From Lachnospiraceae bacterium (GTDB lineage Bacteria > Bacillota > Clostridia > Lachnospirales > Lachnospiraceae), in contig JAGAIZ010000076.1 of NCBI GenBank assembly GCA_017626325.1, positions 1-40,417 of the forward strand: a stretch of DNA of 40,417 bases, given 5' to 3'. Shown here one piece after another: positions 1-7,865 of this stretch (positions are counted from its first letter, which is position 1; each line of letters begins with the position of its first letter). Under the pieces are notes generated by a model that did no database searches, was not told where the DNA came from, and saw only the letters and a list, made by a program, of their open reading frames with translations. The position numbers were made by a program, and so were the translations under genes.

Positions 1-312
1 ATTGCATTCGTTGATCAGGCGCTTATGGTCAGCCATATCCTTTTCCTGCTTCTTCGTAGGATGATCTCCCATCTCATCGGCAAGGATCACGATCTCGTCC
101 ATCAGCTTCTTCTTAAGCTTCTTAATTTCCTTACTCTCTGTAGTGATCTTGCCCTGACGCTTAAGCAGGTTATTCAACTCTTTCTCCATGCTCTTGATCT
201 CAGGAGAATACTCCGCCTGCGTAAAGAGCTGATGCCATTTATGATCCAATGTTAAAATCGGAATCTTTTTGCCTGTCAGCGCCGGTTCAAACACCTCGTC
301 CGTTCTCGACAT
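1..312 (-). CDS. Partial hypothetical protein downstream of rex
   Basis: The minus strand is open from an ATG at 312 to the window edge, giving 104 residues and no stop, so the C-terminus is missing. It begins MSRTDEVFEPALTGKK. From about residue 41 to 85 it is rich in Lys, Glu and Leu and looks helical, possibly coiled-coil; there is no signal peptide or membrane segment. AGAGGG lies 7 bases before the ATG. The gene starts 20 bp after the rex stop with no terminator between, so it is probably co-transcribed with rex. I do not recognise the family and assign no function. Confidence 0.75.
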   Translation of the reverse strand, partial: MSRTDEVFEPALTGKKIPILTLDHKWHQLFTQAEYSPEIKSMEKELNNLLKRQGKITTESKEIKKLKKKLMDEIVILADEMGDHPTKKQEKDMADHKRLINECN

Positions 313-332
313 AGATTTTCCCTCTTCTGCTT

Positions 333-965
333 TTAATAAATATGAGTAGACAAATTATAGGACAGCTTCATCAGGCTGTCAGACAAATGTACATTCTCCA
401 CCTGGATTCCTTTCGGCACATTCAGATCCACATGCGCGAAATTCCAGATACCCTTAATCCCATAACTGACAAGCTGCTCCGCCACTTCTACGGCGCTTGT
501 CTTCGGTATGGTCAGTACTGCAATATCGATATTGTTCTCCCTGACGAAGCGCTCCATCTCCTGCATGGGCCGCACCGTGACGCCCCGTATCTGCTGTCCG
601 CAGACGGCAGGATTATTATCAAAAATACCTCTGAAGATAAAACCTCTGCGCTCAAAGTTCATATAATTGAACAAGGCCTGCCCCAGATGTCCCGCGCCGA
701 TAATGATCAGATTGTGCTCTTTATCCAGCCCAAGTATCTTACCAATCTCTTCATATAAATGCCCTACGTTATAACCATATCCCTGCTGTCCAAAACCGCC
801 GAAGTTATTCAGATCCTGTCTGATCTGCGAAGCGGTTACCTGCATAATATCGCTTAGCTCCTGCGATGAAACTCTCTCGATCCCCTCATCCTTAAGTTCC
901 CCAAGATATCTGAAATATCTGGGCAAACGGCCAATCACAGCCTGTGAAATTTCTTTTTCTTCCAC
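333..965 (-). CDS. rex: Redox-sensing transcriptional repressor Rex
   Basis: 210 residues, the normal Rex length. Rex senses the NADH/NAD+ ratio: it binds operators of fermentation and NADH-reoxidation genes when NADH is low and leaves when NADH rises. Residues 1-80 hold the winged-helix DNA-binding domain, with SQELSDIMQVTASQIRQD as the helix-turn-helix and FGGFGQQGYGY as the usual connector. A Rossmann NAD(H) domain follows with GAGHLGQAL at 90-98. The C-terminal helix (LSDSLMKLSYNL) is the domain-swap helix seen in Rex dimers. The start is GTG at 965, chosen because GGGGAGG sits 7 bases upstream. It is divergent from an ABC-F gene and followed by a small partial gene. Its promoter overlaps a degenerate Rex-like site, so autoregulation is possible. 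Confidence 0.97.
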   Translation of the reverse strand: MEEKEISQAVIGRLPRYFRYLGELKDEGIERVSSQELSDIMQVTASQIRQDLNNFGGFGQQGYGYNVGHLYEEIGKILGLDKEHNLIIIGAGHLGQALFNYMNFERRGFIFRGIFDNNPAVCGQQIRGVTVRPMQEMERFVRENNIDIAVLTIPKTSAVEVAEQLVSYGIKGIWNFAHVDLNVPKGIQVENVHLSDSLMKLSYNLSTHIY

Positions 966-1020
966 GCCGCTGCCTCCCCATTGTATTCTCGTCTGTCCAT
1001 AAAGCTATATATTTGGTTTT

Positions 1021-1049
1021 AGTATACAACTCTGTTAAAAAAATGTCAA
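1021..1049 (-). promoter_or_regulatory. rex promoter (sigma-A type), overlapping a degenerate Rex-like site
   Basis: On the minus strand, -35 TTGACA (1049-1044), a 17-bp spacer and -10 TATACT (1026-1021), about 60 bp upstream of the rex GTG. Positions 1049-1032 read TTGACATTTTTTTAACAG, which matches 10 of 14 fixed positions of the clostridial Rex consensus TTGTTAA-N4-TTAACAA. The right half fits well and the left half poorly. Confidence 0.7.
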
Positions 1050-1053
1050 TGAA

Positions 1054-1082
1054 TTGACAGCCGGCGTTTCGACTTGTAAACT
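1054..1082 (+). promoter_or_regulatory. Promoter of the ABC-F gene, back to back with the rex promoter
   Basis: -35 TTGACA (1054-1059), 17-bp spacer, -10 TAAACT (1077-1082). Only four bases separate this -35 from that of rex. Together they form the inverted repeat TGTCAAT-GA-ATTGACA at 1044-1059. The predicted start near 1089 leaves a leader of about 134 nt. Confidence 0.6.
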
Positions 1083-1088
1083 GATACT

Positions 1089-1222
1089 GTTATTCCGTTT
1101 ACAGCGACATTCGCAAATCCATCCTGTATTCGCTGCGCGAATGGAATTTGCTCACACATCATGCACCTGCTGCATAATGTCGGAGCCAGCGCCAAAATAT
1201 ACGAAAGGTTTGGTAAAAAGCA
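1089..1222 (+). promoter_or_regulatory. Structured 5' leader of the ABC-F gene
   Basis: The leader holds ATTCGC-TGC-GCGAAT (1128-1142). This hairpin can be extended by GCAAAT (1113-1118) pairing with ATTTGC (1146-1151). A second ATTCGC at 1109-1114 could compete for the same GCGAAT, so two folds are possible. A smaller hairpin, ATGCA/TGCAT, lies at 1161-1175. An open frame from ATG 1141 to the stop at 1249-1251 (36 residues) overlaps the ABC-F start in another frame but has no visible ribosome site. Some antibiotic-resistance ABC-F genes have attenuating leaders; that this one acts so is inference. There is no U-run after the hairpins, so control would be translational if it exists. Confidence 0.3.
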
Positions 1223-3178
1223 ATGATACTTTCCGTCAACAATATCCATAAATCCTTTAACGAGATACCTGTTCTCAAAAATGTATCTTTTCATATTGAA
1301 GATTATGACAAAGCCGCCATCGTAGGCATTAACGGCGCCGGTAAGACGACTTTGCTGCGTATCATTATGGGCGAGCTTTCCGCCGACGAAGGTATCGTTA
1401 CGCTCTCTAAGGATAAGACCATCGGCTATCTTTCCCAGCACGAGGCGGTATCCGGCGAAAACACCATCTATGACGAACTGCTCTCCGTAAAGCAGAATAT
1501 TCTTGATATGCAGCAGCAGATGCGTTCCATCGAACTGCAAATGAAGACTGCTTCCGACGAAAAGCTTGCGCATCTGTTAAGTATCTATGCCAGCCTGACC
1601 CATGCCTTTGAAGCTGCCAACGGATATGCCTACAAAAGCGAACTGACCGGCGTCTTGAAAGGACTGGGCTTTGATGAAGCGGACTTCTCCAAGTCCGTCT
1701 CCACGCTCTCCGGCGGTCAGAAAACCCGCGTTGCCCTCGGCAAGCTGCTTCTGCAAAAGCCTGATCTGATCATACTGGACGAGCCTACTAACCACCTGGA
1801 TATGTCGTCCATTACGTGGCTGGAAACCTATCTGCTGAATTATAAAGGCGCGGTGATCATCGTCTCCCACGACCGCTATTTCTTAGACCGGATCGCCAAT
1901 AAAATCATCGAGATCGATCATGCGAAAGCCACCGTCTTTGGCGGTAATTACTCAGACTACGCCGCTAAGAAGGAAATCCTGCGGGCTGCACAGTACAACG
2001 CCTATATGAAACAACAGGCGGAAATCAAGCATCAGGAGGAAGTGATTGAGAAGCTTAAATCCTTCAACCGCGAGAAATCCATTAAGCGCGCCGAGAGCCG
2101 GGAAAGGATGCTGGATAAGATCGAACTTCTGGACAAGCCCATCGAGGTCCGCGCCGACATGCACCTGCATCTGGAACCCAAATATACCAGCGGCAACGAT
2201 GTGCTCCATGTGGAAAACCTGTCGAAATCCTTCGGCTCTCTCACCTTGTTTGAGAATCTTAATTTCGATATTAAGAAAGGCGAACACGTAGCGATTATCG
2301 GCGATAACGGAACGGGCAAGACCACCATTCTCAAGATCATCAACGAGCTTGTCACACCCGATAGCGGCTTAGTCCGCCTCGGCGCCAATGTGCAGATCGG
2401 CTACTACGATCAGGAGCATCATGTACTGCACATGGACAAGACCCTGTTTGATGAAATATCCGACGATTATCCCGGCCTTACCAACACCGAGATCCGAAGC
2501 ACCTTAGCGGCATTCCTCTTTACGGGAGACGATGTATTTAAGACGGTGAAATCCTTAAGCGGCGGCGAGCGGGGGCGTGTCTCTCTGGCGAAACTGATGC
2601 TGTCGGAGGCAAATTTCCTGATCCTGGACGAGCCTACCAACCATCTGGATATCATATCAAAGGAGATCCTGGAGGATGCGCTGAACGCATACACGGGCAC
2701 AGTATTGAACGTATCGCACGACCGGTATTTTATTAATAAGACAGCCTCCCGGATTCTTCATTTAGACCAGAATGTATTGACGAATTATCTGGGCAACTAT
2801 GAATATTATCTGGAAAAGAAGGACGAACAGCTCGCTCTGATCAGCGCAGCCAAGGCCCAATCTTCCGGTCATTCCCGGGCGGCATCAGGCGCTGTATCTA
2901 ATGCTTCAGACGCATCCTCCGCTTCCGAAAGCAAGCTGGACTGGAAAGCCCGGAAAGAACTGCAGGCAGCGCAGCGCAAGAAAGAAAATGATCTGCGGAA
3001 ATGTGAAGAGCGGATCGAACAGTTGGAAACACGCAATGGTGAAATCGAAGCGCAGATGGCTTCTCCCGAAGTGTGCACCAATGTAGCGAAGCTTCAGGAA
3101 CTCAGTAAAGAGAAGGACGAAAACGACAACGCGTTAGCAGATTTATATGAACAATGGGAACTCCTCTCGGAGGCCTGA
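1223..3178 (+). CDS. ABC-F family ATPase (ribosome-associated translation factor)
   Basis: 651 residues with two ABC cassettes and no membrane domain, the ABC-F plan. These proteins bind the ribosomal E site and rescue stalled or drug-bound ribosomes. Cassette 1 has Walker A GINGAGKTT (35-43), signature LSGGQKTR and Walker B LIILDEPTNHLD. Cassette 2 has GDNGTGKTT (about 360-368), LSGGERGR and FLILDEPTNHLD. Between them is the ABC-F linker (P-site tRNA interaction motif), with a charged helical stretch around 255-300. A Ser/Ala-rich linker and C-terminal coiled coil (about 560-651) resemble the longer housekeeping forms such as YdiF/Uup rather than short resistance ABC-Fs, so a drug-resistance role should not be assumed. 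The ribosome site is weak: AAAGG about 13 bases before ATG 1223. It converges on icd with a shared terminator. Confidence 0.93.
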   Translation: MILSVNNIHKSFNEIPVLKNVSFHIEDYDKAAIVGINGAGKTTLLRIIMGELSADEGIVTLSKDKTIGYLSQHEAVSGENTIYDELLSVKQNILDMQQQMRSIELQMKTASDEKLAHLLSIYASLTHAFEAANGYAYKSELTGVLKGLGFDEADFSKSVSTLSGGQKTRVALGKLLLQKPDLIILDEPTNHLDMSSITWLETYLLNYKGAVIIVSHDRYFLDRIANKIIEIDHAKATVFGGNYSDYAAKKEILRAAQYNAYMKQQAEIKHQEEVIEKLKSFNREKSIKRAESRERMLDKIELLDKPIEVRADMHLHLEPKYTSGNDVLHVENLSKSFGSLTLFENLNFDIKKGEHVAIIGDNGTGKTTILKIINELVTPDSGLVRLGANVQIGYYDQEHHVLHMDKTLFDEISDDYPGLTNTEIRSTLAAFLFTGDDVFKTVKSLSGGERGRVSLAKLMLSEANFLILDEPTNHLDIISKEILEDALNAYTGTVLNVSHDRYFINKTASRILHLDQNVLTNYLGNYEYYLEKKDEQLALISAAKAQSSGHSRAASGAVSNASDASSASESKLDWKARKELQAAQRKKENDLRKCEERIEQLETRNGEIEAQMASPEVCTNVAKLQELSKEKDENDNALADLYEQWELLSEA

Positions 3179-3210
3179 CTGTTCTTCCGAATACAAAAAG
3201 ATACAAAAAA

Positions 3211-3260
3211 AGGACTTCACAAGCAGCTTATTGCATCCGTGCTTCTGCCTGTGAAGTCCT
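3211..3260. terminator. Bidirectional terminator between the ABC-F gene and icd
   Basis: An 11-bp perfect stem, AGGACTTCACA (3211-3221) with TGTGAAGTCCT (3250-3260), and possible further pairing inside the loop. The A-rich stretch at 3204-3210 gives the minus-strand transcript a U-run, so it mainly ends the icd operon; CTCTTTA follows on the plus side. Confidence 0.85.
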
Positions 3261-3302
3261 CTTTATGTAACAATACGATCACACTGCTGACCGGTATCTT
3301 CT

Positions 3303-4514
3303 CTACATTGCGTCAAAAGTATCTCTGACTGCCTTAATGAAGCCTTCGCTGTTCAATACGGTCACATCCTTTAAAGAAGTGATAAGCGCCAGATCCCTGG
3401 TCATCTTACCCGCTTCGATCGTCTTGATCGTTGCCTTCTCCAACCGATCCGCAAACGCCATCAGTTCTTTGCTGCCATCCAGCTCGCCGCGCTTTCTGAG
3501 CGCTCCCGTCCACGCGAAAATAGTCGCCACGGAATTCGTGGATGTTTCCTCGCCCTTTAAGTGCTTATAATAGTGTCTCTGTACCGTACCGTGAGCCGCC
3601 TCATACTCATAGACTCCGCTGGGGGACACGAGAACAGATGTCATCATGGCAAGGGAGCCGAACGCCGAAGAAACCATATCGCTCATCACGTCGCCGTCGT
3701 AATTCTTACATGCCCAGATAAATCCGCCTTTGGCCTTCATGACACGCGCCACCGCATCGTCGATCAGCGTATAGAAATATTCAATGCCTGCCGCTTCGAA
3801 CTTCTCTTTATACTCTGCGTCATAAATCTCCTGGAAGATATCTTTAAAGTTATGATCATATTTCTTGGAAATCGTATCTTTGGTCGCAAACCACAGATCC
3901 TGCTTCGTATCCAGCGCATAATTAAAGCATGCTTTCGCAAAGCTTGTAATAGACTTATCTGTGTTATGAATTCCCTGGATGATGCCCGGTCCTGTGAAAT
4001 TATGGATCGTCTCACGTATCTCAGTGCCATCCTCCGCAGTAAACACAAGCTCCGCCTTACCGGCTCCCGGCACTTTGATTTCCGTATTCTTATAGACGTC
4101 GCCATAGGCATGACGCGCCAGCGTAATCGGCTTCTCCCAGTTCTTCACACACGGTTCGATGCCTTTCACAATAATAGGAGCGCGGAACACCGTACCGTCC
4201 AGAGCCGCACGAATCGTACCGTTAGGACTCTTCCACATCTCTTTTAAGTTATACTCCGTCATTCTGGCAGCATTAGGCGTAATCGTAGCACATTTTACCG
4301 CCACGCCGTATTTCTTCGTTGCCTCCGCAGAATCAATCGTGACCTGATCGTTGGTTTCATTGCGATATTCCAACCCCAGATCATAGTATTCTGTCTTAAG
4401 ATCTATATAAGGCAATAATAATTCGTCCTTAATCATCTTCCACAGAATTCTGGTCATTTCGTCTCCGTCCATCTCCACGAGAGGTGTTGTCATTTTAATC
4501 TTGTCCATTGTCAT
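3303..4514 (-). CDS. icd: NADP-dependent isocitrate dehydrogenase
   Basis: 403 residues, the length of the dimeric type found in eukaryotes and many Clostridia. It oxidises isocitrate to 2-oxoglutarate and CO2, making NADPH, in the cytoplasm. The N-terminus [19 protein letters not shown], the segment [16 protein letters not shown] with substrate-binding Ser and Arg, the metal-binding Asp residues near YDGDVMSDM, and the cofactor segment [13 protein letters not shown] all fit the family. The residues after the His-Gly-Thr are of the NADP-preferring kind. It is the third gene of an operon, 18 bp after the gntR stop. Two ATGs, at 4514 and 4508, are possible; AAAGGCGG lies just upstream of both. 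With the Re-citrate synthase upstream it forms the oxidative branch to glutamate; aconitase is not in the window. Confidence 0.96.
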   Translation of the reverse strand: MTMDKIKMTTPLVEMDGDEMTRILWKMIKDELLLPYIDLKTEYYDLGLEYRNETNDQVTIDSAEATKKYGVAVKCATITPNAARMTEYNLKEMWKSPNGTIRAALDGTVFRAPIIVKGIEPCVKNWEKPITLARHAYGDVYKNTEIKVPGAGKAELVFTAEDGTEIRETIHNFTGPGIIQGIHNTDKSITSFAKACFNYALDTKQDLWFATKDTISKKYDHNFKDIFQEIYDAEYKEKFEAAGIEYFYTLIDDAVARVMKAKGGFIWACKNYDGDVMSDMVSSAFGSLAMMTSVLVSPSGVYEYEAAHGTVQRHYYKHLKGEETSTNSVATIFAWTGALRKRGELDGSKELMAFADRLEKATIKTIEAGKMTRDLALITSLKDVTVLNSEGFIKAVRDTFDAM

Positions 4515-4532
4515 TCCCGCCTTTCGTTATCC

Positions 4533-5240
4533 TTATTTAATTTCTTCCACGTTCTCTTCCCCGTAGATTTCTTTTAGCCCATTCTTGAGCATATTATCAT
4601 AGGCATTGATCATATGCTGGTTTGCAAGCTTCTCGGCCTTAGCCGCATCCCCTGCCTTGATAGCCTCCATAATCTGTCTGTGTTCATCGTTGGAAGCCCG
4701 TCCTCTTGTATTATTGGCAAGCGTTTTCTGACGTACGCGCAGCACATACTGGTGATAATCCTTCAATGCATGTTCTAACATCTTGGAATCGCACGCTTCA
4801 TAGAGAATGTCATGGAAACGGTTATCCAGTTCCGCCATCTGGTCCATATGCCCCTTCTGTGCATGGAACTCTGCCAGATAGATATTCTCCTCCATCTCTT
4901 CCATCTGTTCCTTCGTAATCTTCTCTGTGGCAAGCCTTGCGCACAGTCCTTCCAGCAGGGAACGTATCATATAGATATCCTTTACGTCCTTGGCTGTAAT
5001 ACTGGTCACATAAGCGCCCTTATTCGGCACGATCTGAATCAGTCCCTCCAGTTCAAGCTGTCGGAAAGCTTCTCTGACCGGAGTGCGGCTGACGCCCAGT
5101 TCCTCTCCGATCGCAACCTCTTTTAATTCCTCATGTTCCTTGTACTTGCCGCTTAAGATATCCTCACGCAGCTTCTGGAACACGCGCCCGCGCAGGGAAT
5201 ATTTGTCATTTACATCATGCTTGATATCATAATTAGCCAT
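4533..5240 (-). CDS. GntR-family regulator, FCD (FadR C-terminal) subfamily
   Basis: 235 residues. About residues 15-80 form the winged helix typical of GntR: LREDILSGKYKEHEELKEVA, then ELGVSRTPVREAFRQLELEG as recognition helices and a wing with NKGAYVTSI. About 85-220 form an all-helical FCD effector domain, with the metal/ligand pattern spread over DNRFHDILYEAC and the later His in NDEHRQIMEAI. FCD domains usually bind small carboxylic acids, often with a metal. It lies between Re-citrate synthase (10 bp upstream) and icd (18 bp downstream) on the same strand. A GntR-type palindrome, ATTGTATACAAT, covers the operon's -10 box, so autorepression of the operon is likely. The ligand may be citrate, isocitrate or 2-oxoglutarate, but that is a guess. 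Confidence 0.9.
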   Translation of the reverse strand: MANYDIKHDVNDKYSLRGRVFQKLREDILSGKYKEHEELKEVAIGEELGVSRTPVREAFRQLELEGLIQIVPNKGAYVTSITAKDVKDIYMIRSLLEGLCARLATEKITKEQMEEMEENIYLAEFHAQKGHMDQMAELDNRFHDILYEACDSKMLEHALKDYHQYVLRVRQKTLANNTRGRASNDEHRQIMEAIKAGDAAKAEKLANQHMINAYDNMLKNGLKEIYGEENVEEIK

Positions 5241-5250
5241 TTTTTATATA

Positions 5251-6705
5251 CTAATCCTCCATGTCATTTCCAGACAATTCATCTGCCGCACTCCCCGGCA
5301 TAGGAATATGCAGTTCTTCACATGTCTTCTTAATCTGACCAATAATTTCTTCATCGGTAAGTACCGTCACACGTCCTGCCGCGTACTCTCCGTCCACCCA
5401 TACCTTAAGCGCCCTTACCAGGTCGCAATTCTTATCCAGATGCTCGTCCTCTTTTAACCGGTAATATGTGTTGATCCAGTGCGCGATCCCGGCAAGCCCC
5501 GACGTATTCGATACGGCGCAGAGTACAGGCCTGTTTAAGAATTTATCCGTGTCAAAAATATTATAGATCTCCTCATTCTTCAACAAACCATCCGCATGGA
5601 TACCTGCTCTCGTTACATTGAAGTTTTTGCCTACAAACGGCGTCCTGGGCGGAATCTCGTAGCCGATCTCTTTCTCATAATATTCGGCAAGCTCCGTAAT
5701 CACCGTAGTGTCCATACCGTTTAAGTCGCCCTTGAGCTGCGCGTACTCAAATACCATAGCCTCCAGCGGCGTATTGCCGGTTCTCTCCCCGATGCCGAAA
5801 AGCGACGTGTTGATACCGGAGCAGCCATAGATCCATGCCGTGGTGGAATTAGAAACCGCCTTATAGAAATCATTATGTCCATGCCACTCGATCAGGCTGT
5901 GCGGCACGCCCGCATGAGTGTGAAGCGCATAGATAATTCCCTGCACGCTTCGCGGAATAACAGCGCCGGGATAATTGACTCCATACCCCATCGTATCACA
6001 GGCGCGCACCTTGATCGGAATCTTGTACTCCTCCATCAGCTTCATCAGTTCCATGCAGAAGGGAACTACATACCCATAGATATCCGCTCTTGTAATATCC
6101 TCCAGATGGCATCTGGGACTGATTCCTTCCTCGAGACAGTCCCGGATCACGCTCAGATAATGATCCATAGCCTGTCTTCTGGTCATCTTCAATTTCAGGA
6201 AAATATGATAATCAGAGCAGCTTACCAGGATTCCTGTCTCCTTCATGCCGATTTCCTTTACCAGCTTAAAGTCATCCTTGCTGGCGCGGATCCAACTGGT
6301 AACCTCTGGGAACTGATATCCCCGTTCCATACATTTATAGACCGCGTCTCTGTCCTTCTTGCTGTATAAGAAGAACTCGCTGGCACGAATCATGCCGTTT
6401 GGTCCGCCCAGTTTATGTAAATAATCATATATCGTGACAATCTGCTCTGTCGTGTACGGCGCTCTGGACTGCTGTCCGTCGCGGAAGGTTGTATCTGTAA
6501 TCCAAATCTCCTTAGGCATATTGTGAGGTACGGTTCTATCGTTAAACGGTATTTTCGGTATCTCGGAATAAGGAAACATATTTCTGAATACATTGGGTTT
6601 CTCGACGTCGTCCAGAATATACATATGCTCTTCTATTTCCAGAAGATTGTTATGTTCATTCATGGTAACAGGACGATTCAAAAAAGTTCTTTCATCATCA
6701 TACAT
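5251..6705 (-). CDS. Re-type citrate synthase (HMG-CoA lyase-like fold)
   Basis: 484 residues from ATG 6705. The protein belongs to the isopropylmalate/homocitrate synthase superfamily, with DTTFRDGQQS at 71-80 and the metal-binding HGHND at 275-279. The long N-terminal lead and the overall sequence style resemble the Re-citrate synthase of Clostridium kluyveri, which condenses acetyl-CoA and oxaloacetate with Re stereochemistry in anaerobes lacking ordinary citrate synthase. The operon partner icd supports this over isopropylmalate or homocitrate synthase; no leu or lys genes are near. An in-frame ATG at 6798 lies inside the promoter and is rejected. The chosen ATG has only a distant AGGG about 12 bases upstream and overlaps the stop of a small upstream frame, suggesting translational coupling. 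A GntR-type operator precedes it. Confidence 0.82.
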   Translation of the reverse strand: MYDDERTFLNRPVTMNEHNNLLEIEEHMYILDDVEKPNVFRNMFPYSEIPKIPFNDRTVPHNMPKEIWITDTTFRDGQQSRAPYTTEQIVTIYDYLHKLGGPNGMIRASEFFLYSKKDRDAVYKCMERGYQFPEVTSWIRASKDDFKLVKEIGMKETGILVSCSDYHIFLKLKMTRRQAMDHYLSVIRDCLEEGISPRCHLEDITRADIYGYVVPFCMELMKLMEEYKIPIKVRACDTMGYGVNYPGAVIPRSVQGIIYALHTHAGVPHSLIEWHGHNDFYKAVSNSTTAWIYGCSGINTSLFGIGERTGNTPLEAMVFEYAQLKGDLNGMDTTVITELAEYYEKEIGYEIPPRTPFVGKNFNVTRAGIHADGLLKNEEIYNIFDTDKFLNRPVLCAVSNTSGLAGIAHWINTYYRLKEDEHLDKNCDLVRALKVWVDGEYAAGRVTVLTDEEIIGQIKKTCEELHIPMPGSAADELSGNDMED

Positions 6706-6733
6706 TTTTATCACACACCCTTTCCCTTTGCAT
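6698..6733 (-). CDS. Putative 11-codon leader ORF overlapping the Re-citrate synthase start
   Basis: ATG at 6733-6731 encodes MQRERVCDKNV and stops at TGA 6700-6698. It has a better ribosome site than the main gene: GAGGAG at 6744-6739, five bases before the ATG. Its stop lies just past the synthase ATG (6705-6703) in another frame, the arrangement of translational coupling. No regulatory amino-acid run is present, so it is not an obvious attenuation peptide. Translation is unproven. Confidence 0.4.
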   Translation of the reverse strand: MQRERVCDKNV

Positions 6734-6778
6734 AATAACTCCTCACAGCAAAACGCAATGTTTAAATCCGTTCGCCTC

Positions 6779-6812
6779 GTATAATTGTATACAATCATAC
6801 TGTTTATGTCAA
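6779..6812 (-). promoter_or_regulatory. Promoter and GntR-type operator of the citrate operon
   Basis: On the minus strand, -35 TTGACA (6812-6807), 17-bp spacer, -10 TACAAT (6789-6784). The -10 is one half of the perfect 12-bp palindrome ATTGTATACAAT (6784-6795). Flanking GTAT/ATAC extends the symmetry to 22 bp (6779-6800) with one mismatched pair. Sites of this shape are typical of FCD-type GntR repressors. Binding here would block RNA polymerase directly. The -35 contains the TGA stop of the upstream protease gene. Confidence 0.82.
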
Positions 6813-7729
6813 CATGAACCGCACATTTTTTCTACATCAATCATTCCCCAGCCCTGCTTGTTCCATGAATCTCCCATATCCCTTGCGCTGTAAATCAGCT
6901 TTCTTTTCACCTGATTATTATTCATATAAGGATATTTCTGCAGATAAAGCGCCGCCGCACCGGACACAATCGGCGTCGCCATAGAGGTACCGCTCTTTTT
7001 CCTGTATGCATTACGGTACTCCCCCCTGTTAGTCTTCCGGCATTTGACGTCGCAGGACACAATGTCTGTTCCCGGCGCTACCACATCCGGTTTGCGGTAT
7101 AACAGCTTAAGACCGCCCCTGCCGGAATAATTCTCGCATAAATCCTCGCGCGCGCCAAAATACCCGCCTTCATGGCACCCCACTGTAATGACTCTGGAGC
7201 TGCTCCCAAGAGGCGATATCGTTCCTTCCTCCGGTCCGTTATTGCCTGCCGCGCATACTACCACAATTCCCTGCGCCCAAATATCATCCAGCAGACCGAT
7301 CAGCTCATCCATGCGCTCTTTGGTTCCGTCCTGTCCGATTCCCACGGAGATGTTTAATACCCGTATCCGGTAACGGATCCGGTTCTGCAGCACCCATAAC
7401 AGGCCCTTGTACATACTCTCTATACTACCTTCCCCGTTATAGTCCAATACCTTGCCTACGCACAGACGGCAGGCAGGCGCGATTCCCTTATACATACCGT
7501 CCGAGGCGCGTCCGGAGCCTCCGATGCATCCCGCCACATGCGTACCATGCCCGCTGTCGTCATAGCTTCCCAGCCTGCCGTTCACGAAATCCGCAAATCC
7601 TATAATCCGGTTGTCAAAATCCGGATGGCTGCCAATTCCCGTATCCAATACCGCAACCGTGATTTCCTTCGTTATAATCTCACTTTGTATGAAGTCGCTG
7701 CACCCTATTTGTTTTCTCACACGATTCAC
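6809..7729 (-). CDS. Subtilisin-like serine protease (S8), no signal peptide
   Basis: 306 residues with a complete S8 triad: Asp29 in VAVLDTGIG, His61 in DSGHGTHVAG and Ser249 in GTSMATP; the oxyanion Asn lies in CAAGNNGPEE near 162. The protein starts about 28 residues before the catalytic Asp, with no signal peptide and no room for an I9 propeptide, so it resembles intracellular subtilisins of Firmicutes. Start GTG 7729 has GGAG eight bases upstream. It follows the two LRR surface genes on the same strand, just after their terminator, and may be expressed by read-through; no convincing promoter of its own was seen. Its stop overlaps the -35 of the citrate operon. Whether it acts on the neighbouring surface proteins is unknown, and its apparent cytoplasmic location argues against it. 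Confidence 0.9.
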   Translation of the reverse strand: MNRVRKQIGCSDFIQSEIITKEITVAVLDTGIGSHPDFDNRIIGFADFVNGRLGSYDDSGHGTHVAGCIGGSGRASDGMYKGIAPACRLCVGKVLDYNGEGSIESMYKGLLWVLQNRIRYRIRVLNISVGIGQDGTKERMDELIGLLDDIWAQGIVVVCAAGNNGPEEGTISPLGSSSRVITVGCHEGGYFGAREDLCENYSGRGGLKLLYRKPDVVAPGTDIVSCDVKCRKTNRGEYRNAYRKKSGTSMATPIVSGAAALYLQKYPYMNNNQVKRKLIYSARDMGDSWNKQGWGMIDVEKMCGSC

Positions 7730-7748
7730 GGTATTTCTCCATTAAAAA

Positions 7749-7780
7749 CTCCCGGCTTTAGATTTATTCTATGCCGGGAG
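7749..7780 (-). terminator. Terminator after the 964-residue LRR gene
   Basis: An 8-bp perfect stem, CTCCCGGC (7749-7756) with GCCGGGAG (7773-7780). On the minus strand it is followed by TTTTTAAT, then directly by the GGAG ribosome site of the protease gene. It could also act as a partial terminator controlling the protease. Confidence 0.8.
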
Positions 7781-7790
7781 CTTTCTCGTG

Positions 7791-7835
7791 TTCTATATGC
7801 TTTTGTTCTGTATGCTTCTGTTCTGTATTCTTCTG
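7791..7835. repeat. Three tandem copies of a 15-bp repeat
   Basis: Units start at 7791, 7806 and 7821, with consensus TTCTGTATGCTTCTG on the plus strand and one to three differences each. They lie between the stop of the 964-residue LRR gene and its terminator. On the minus strand they make an AGAACAGAAG-rich untranslated tail. Confidence 0.75.
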
Positions 7836-7865
7836 TTTATCTTCCCTGATTCTGTTCTTCGTTCT

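Noticed and set aside
1223-3178. Antibiotic-resistance ABC-F determinant
   Set aside because: The long C-terminal coiled coil and overall form resemble housekeeping ABC-F proteins. Sequence alone gives no sign of a resistance specialisation.
6706-6798. An upstream in-frame start for Re-citrate synthase at 6798
   Set aside because: That ATG lies inside the operator and upstream of the predicted transcription start, so it would not be in the mRNA.
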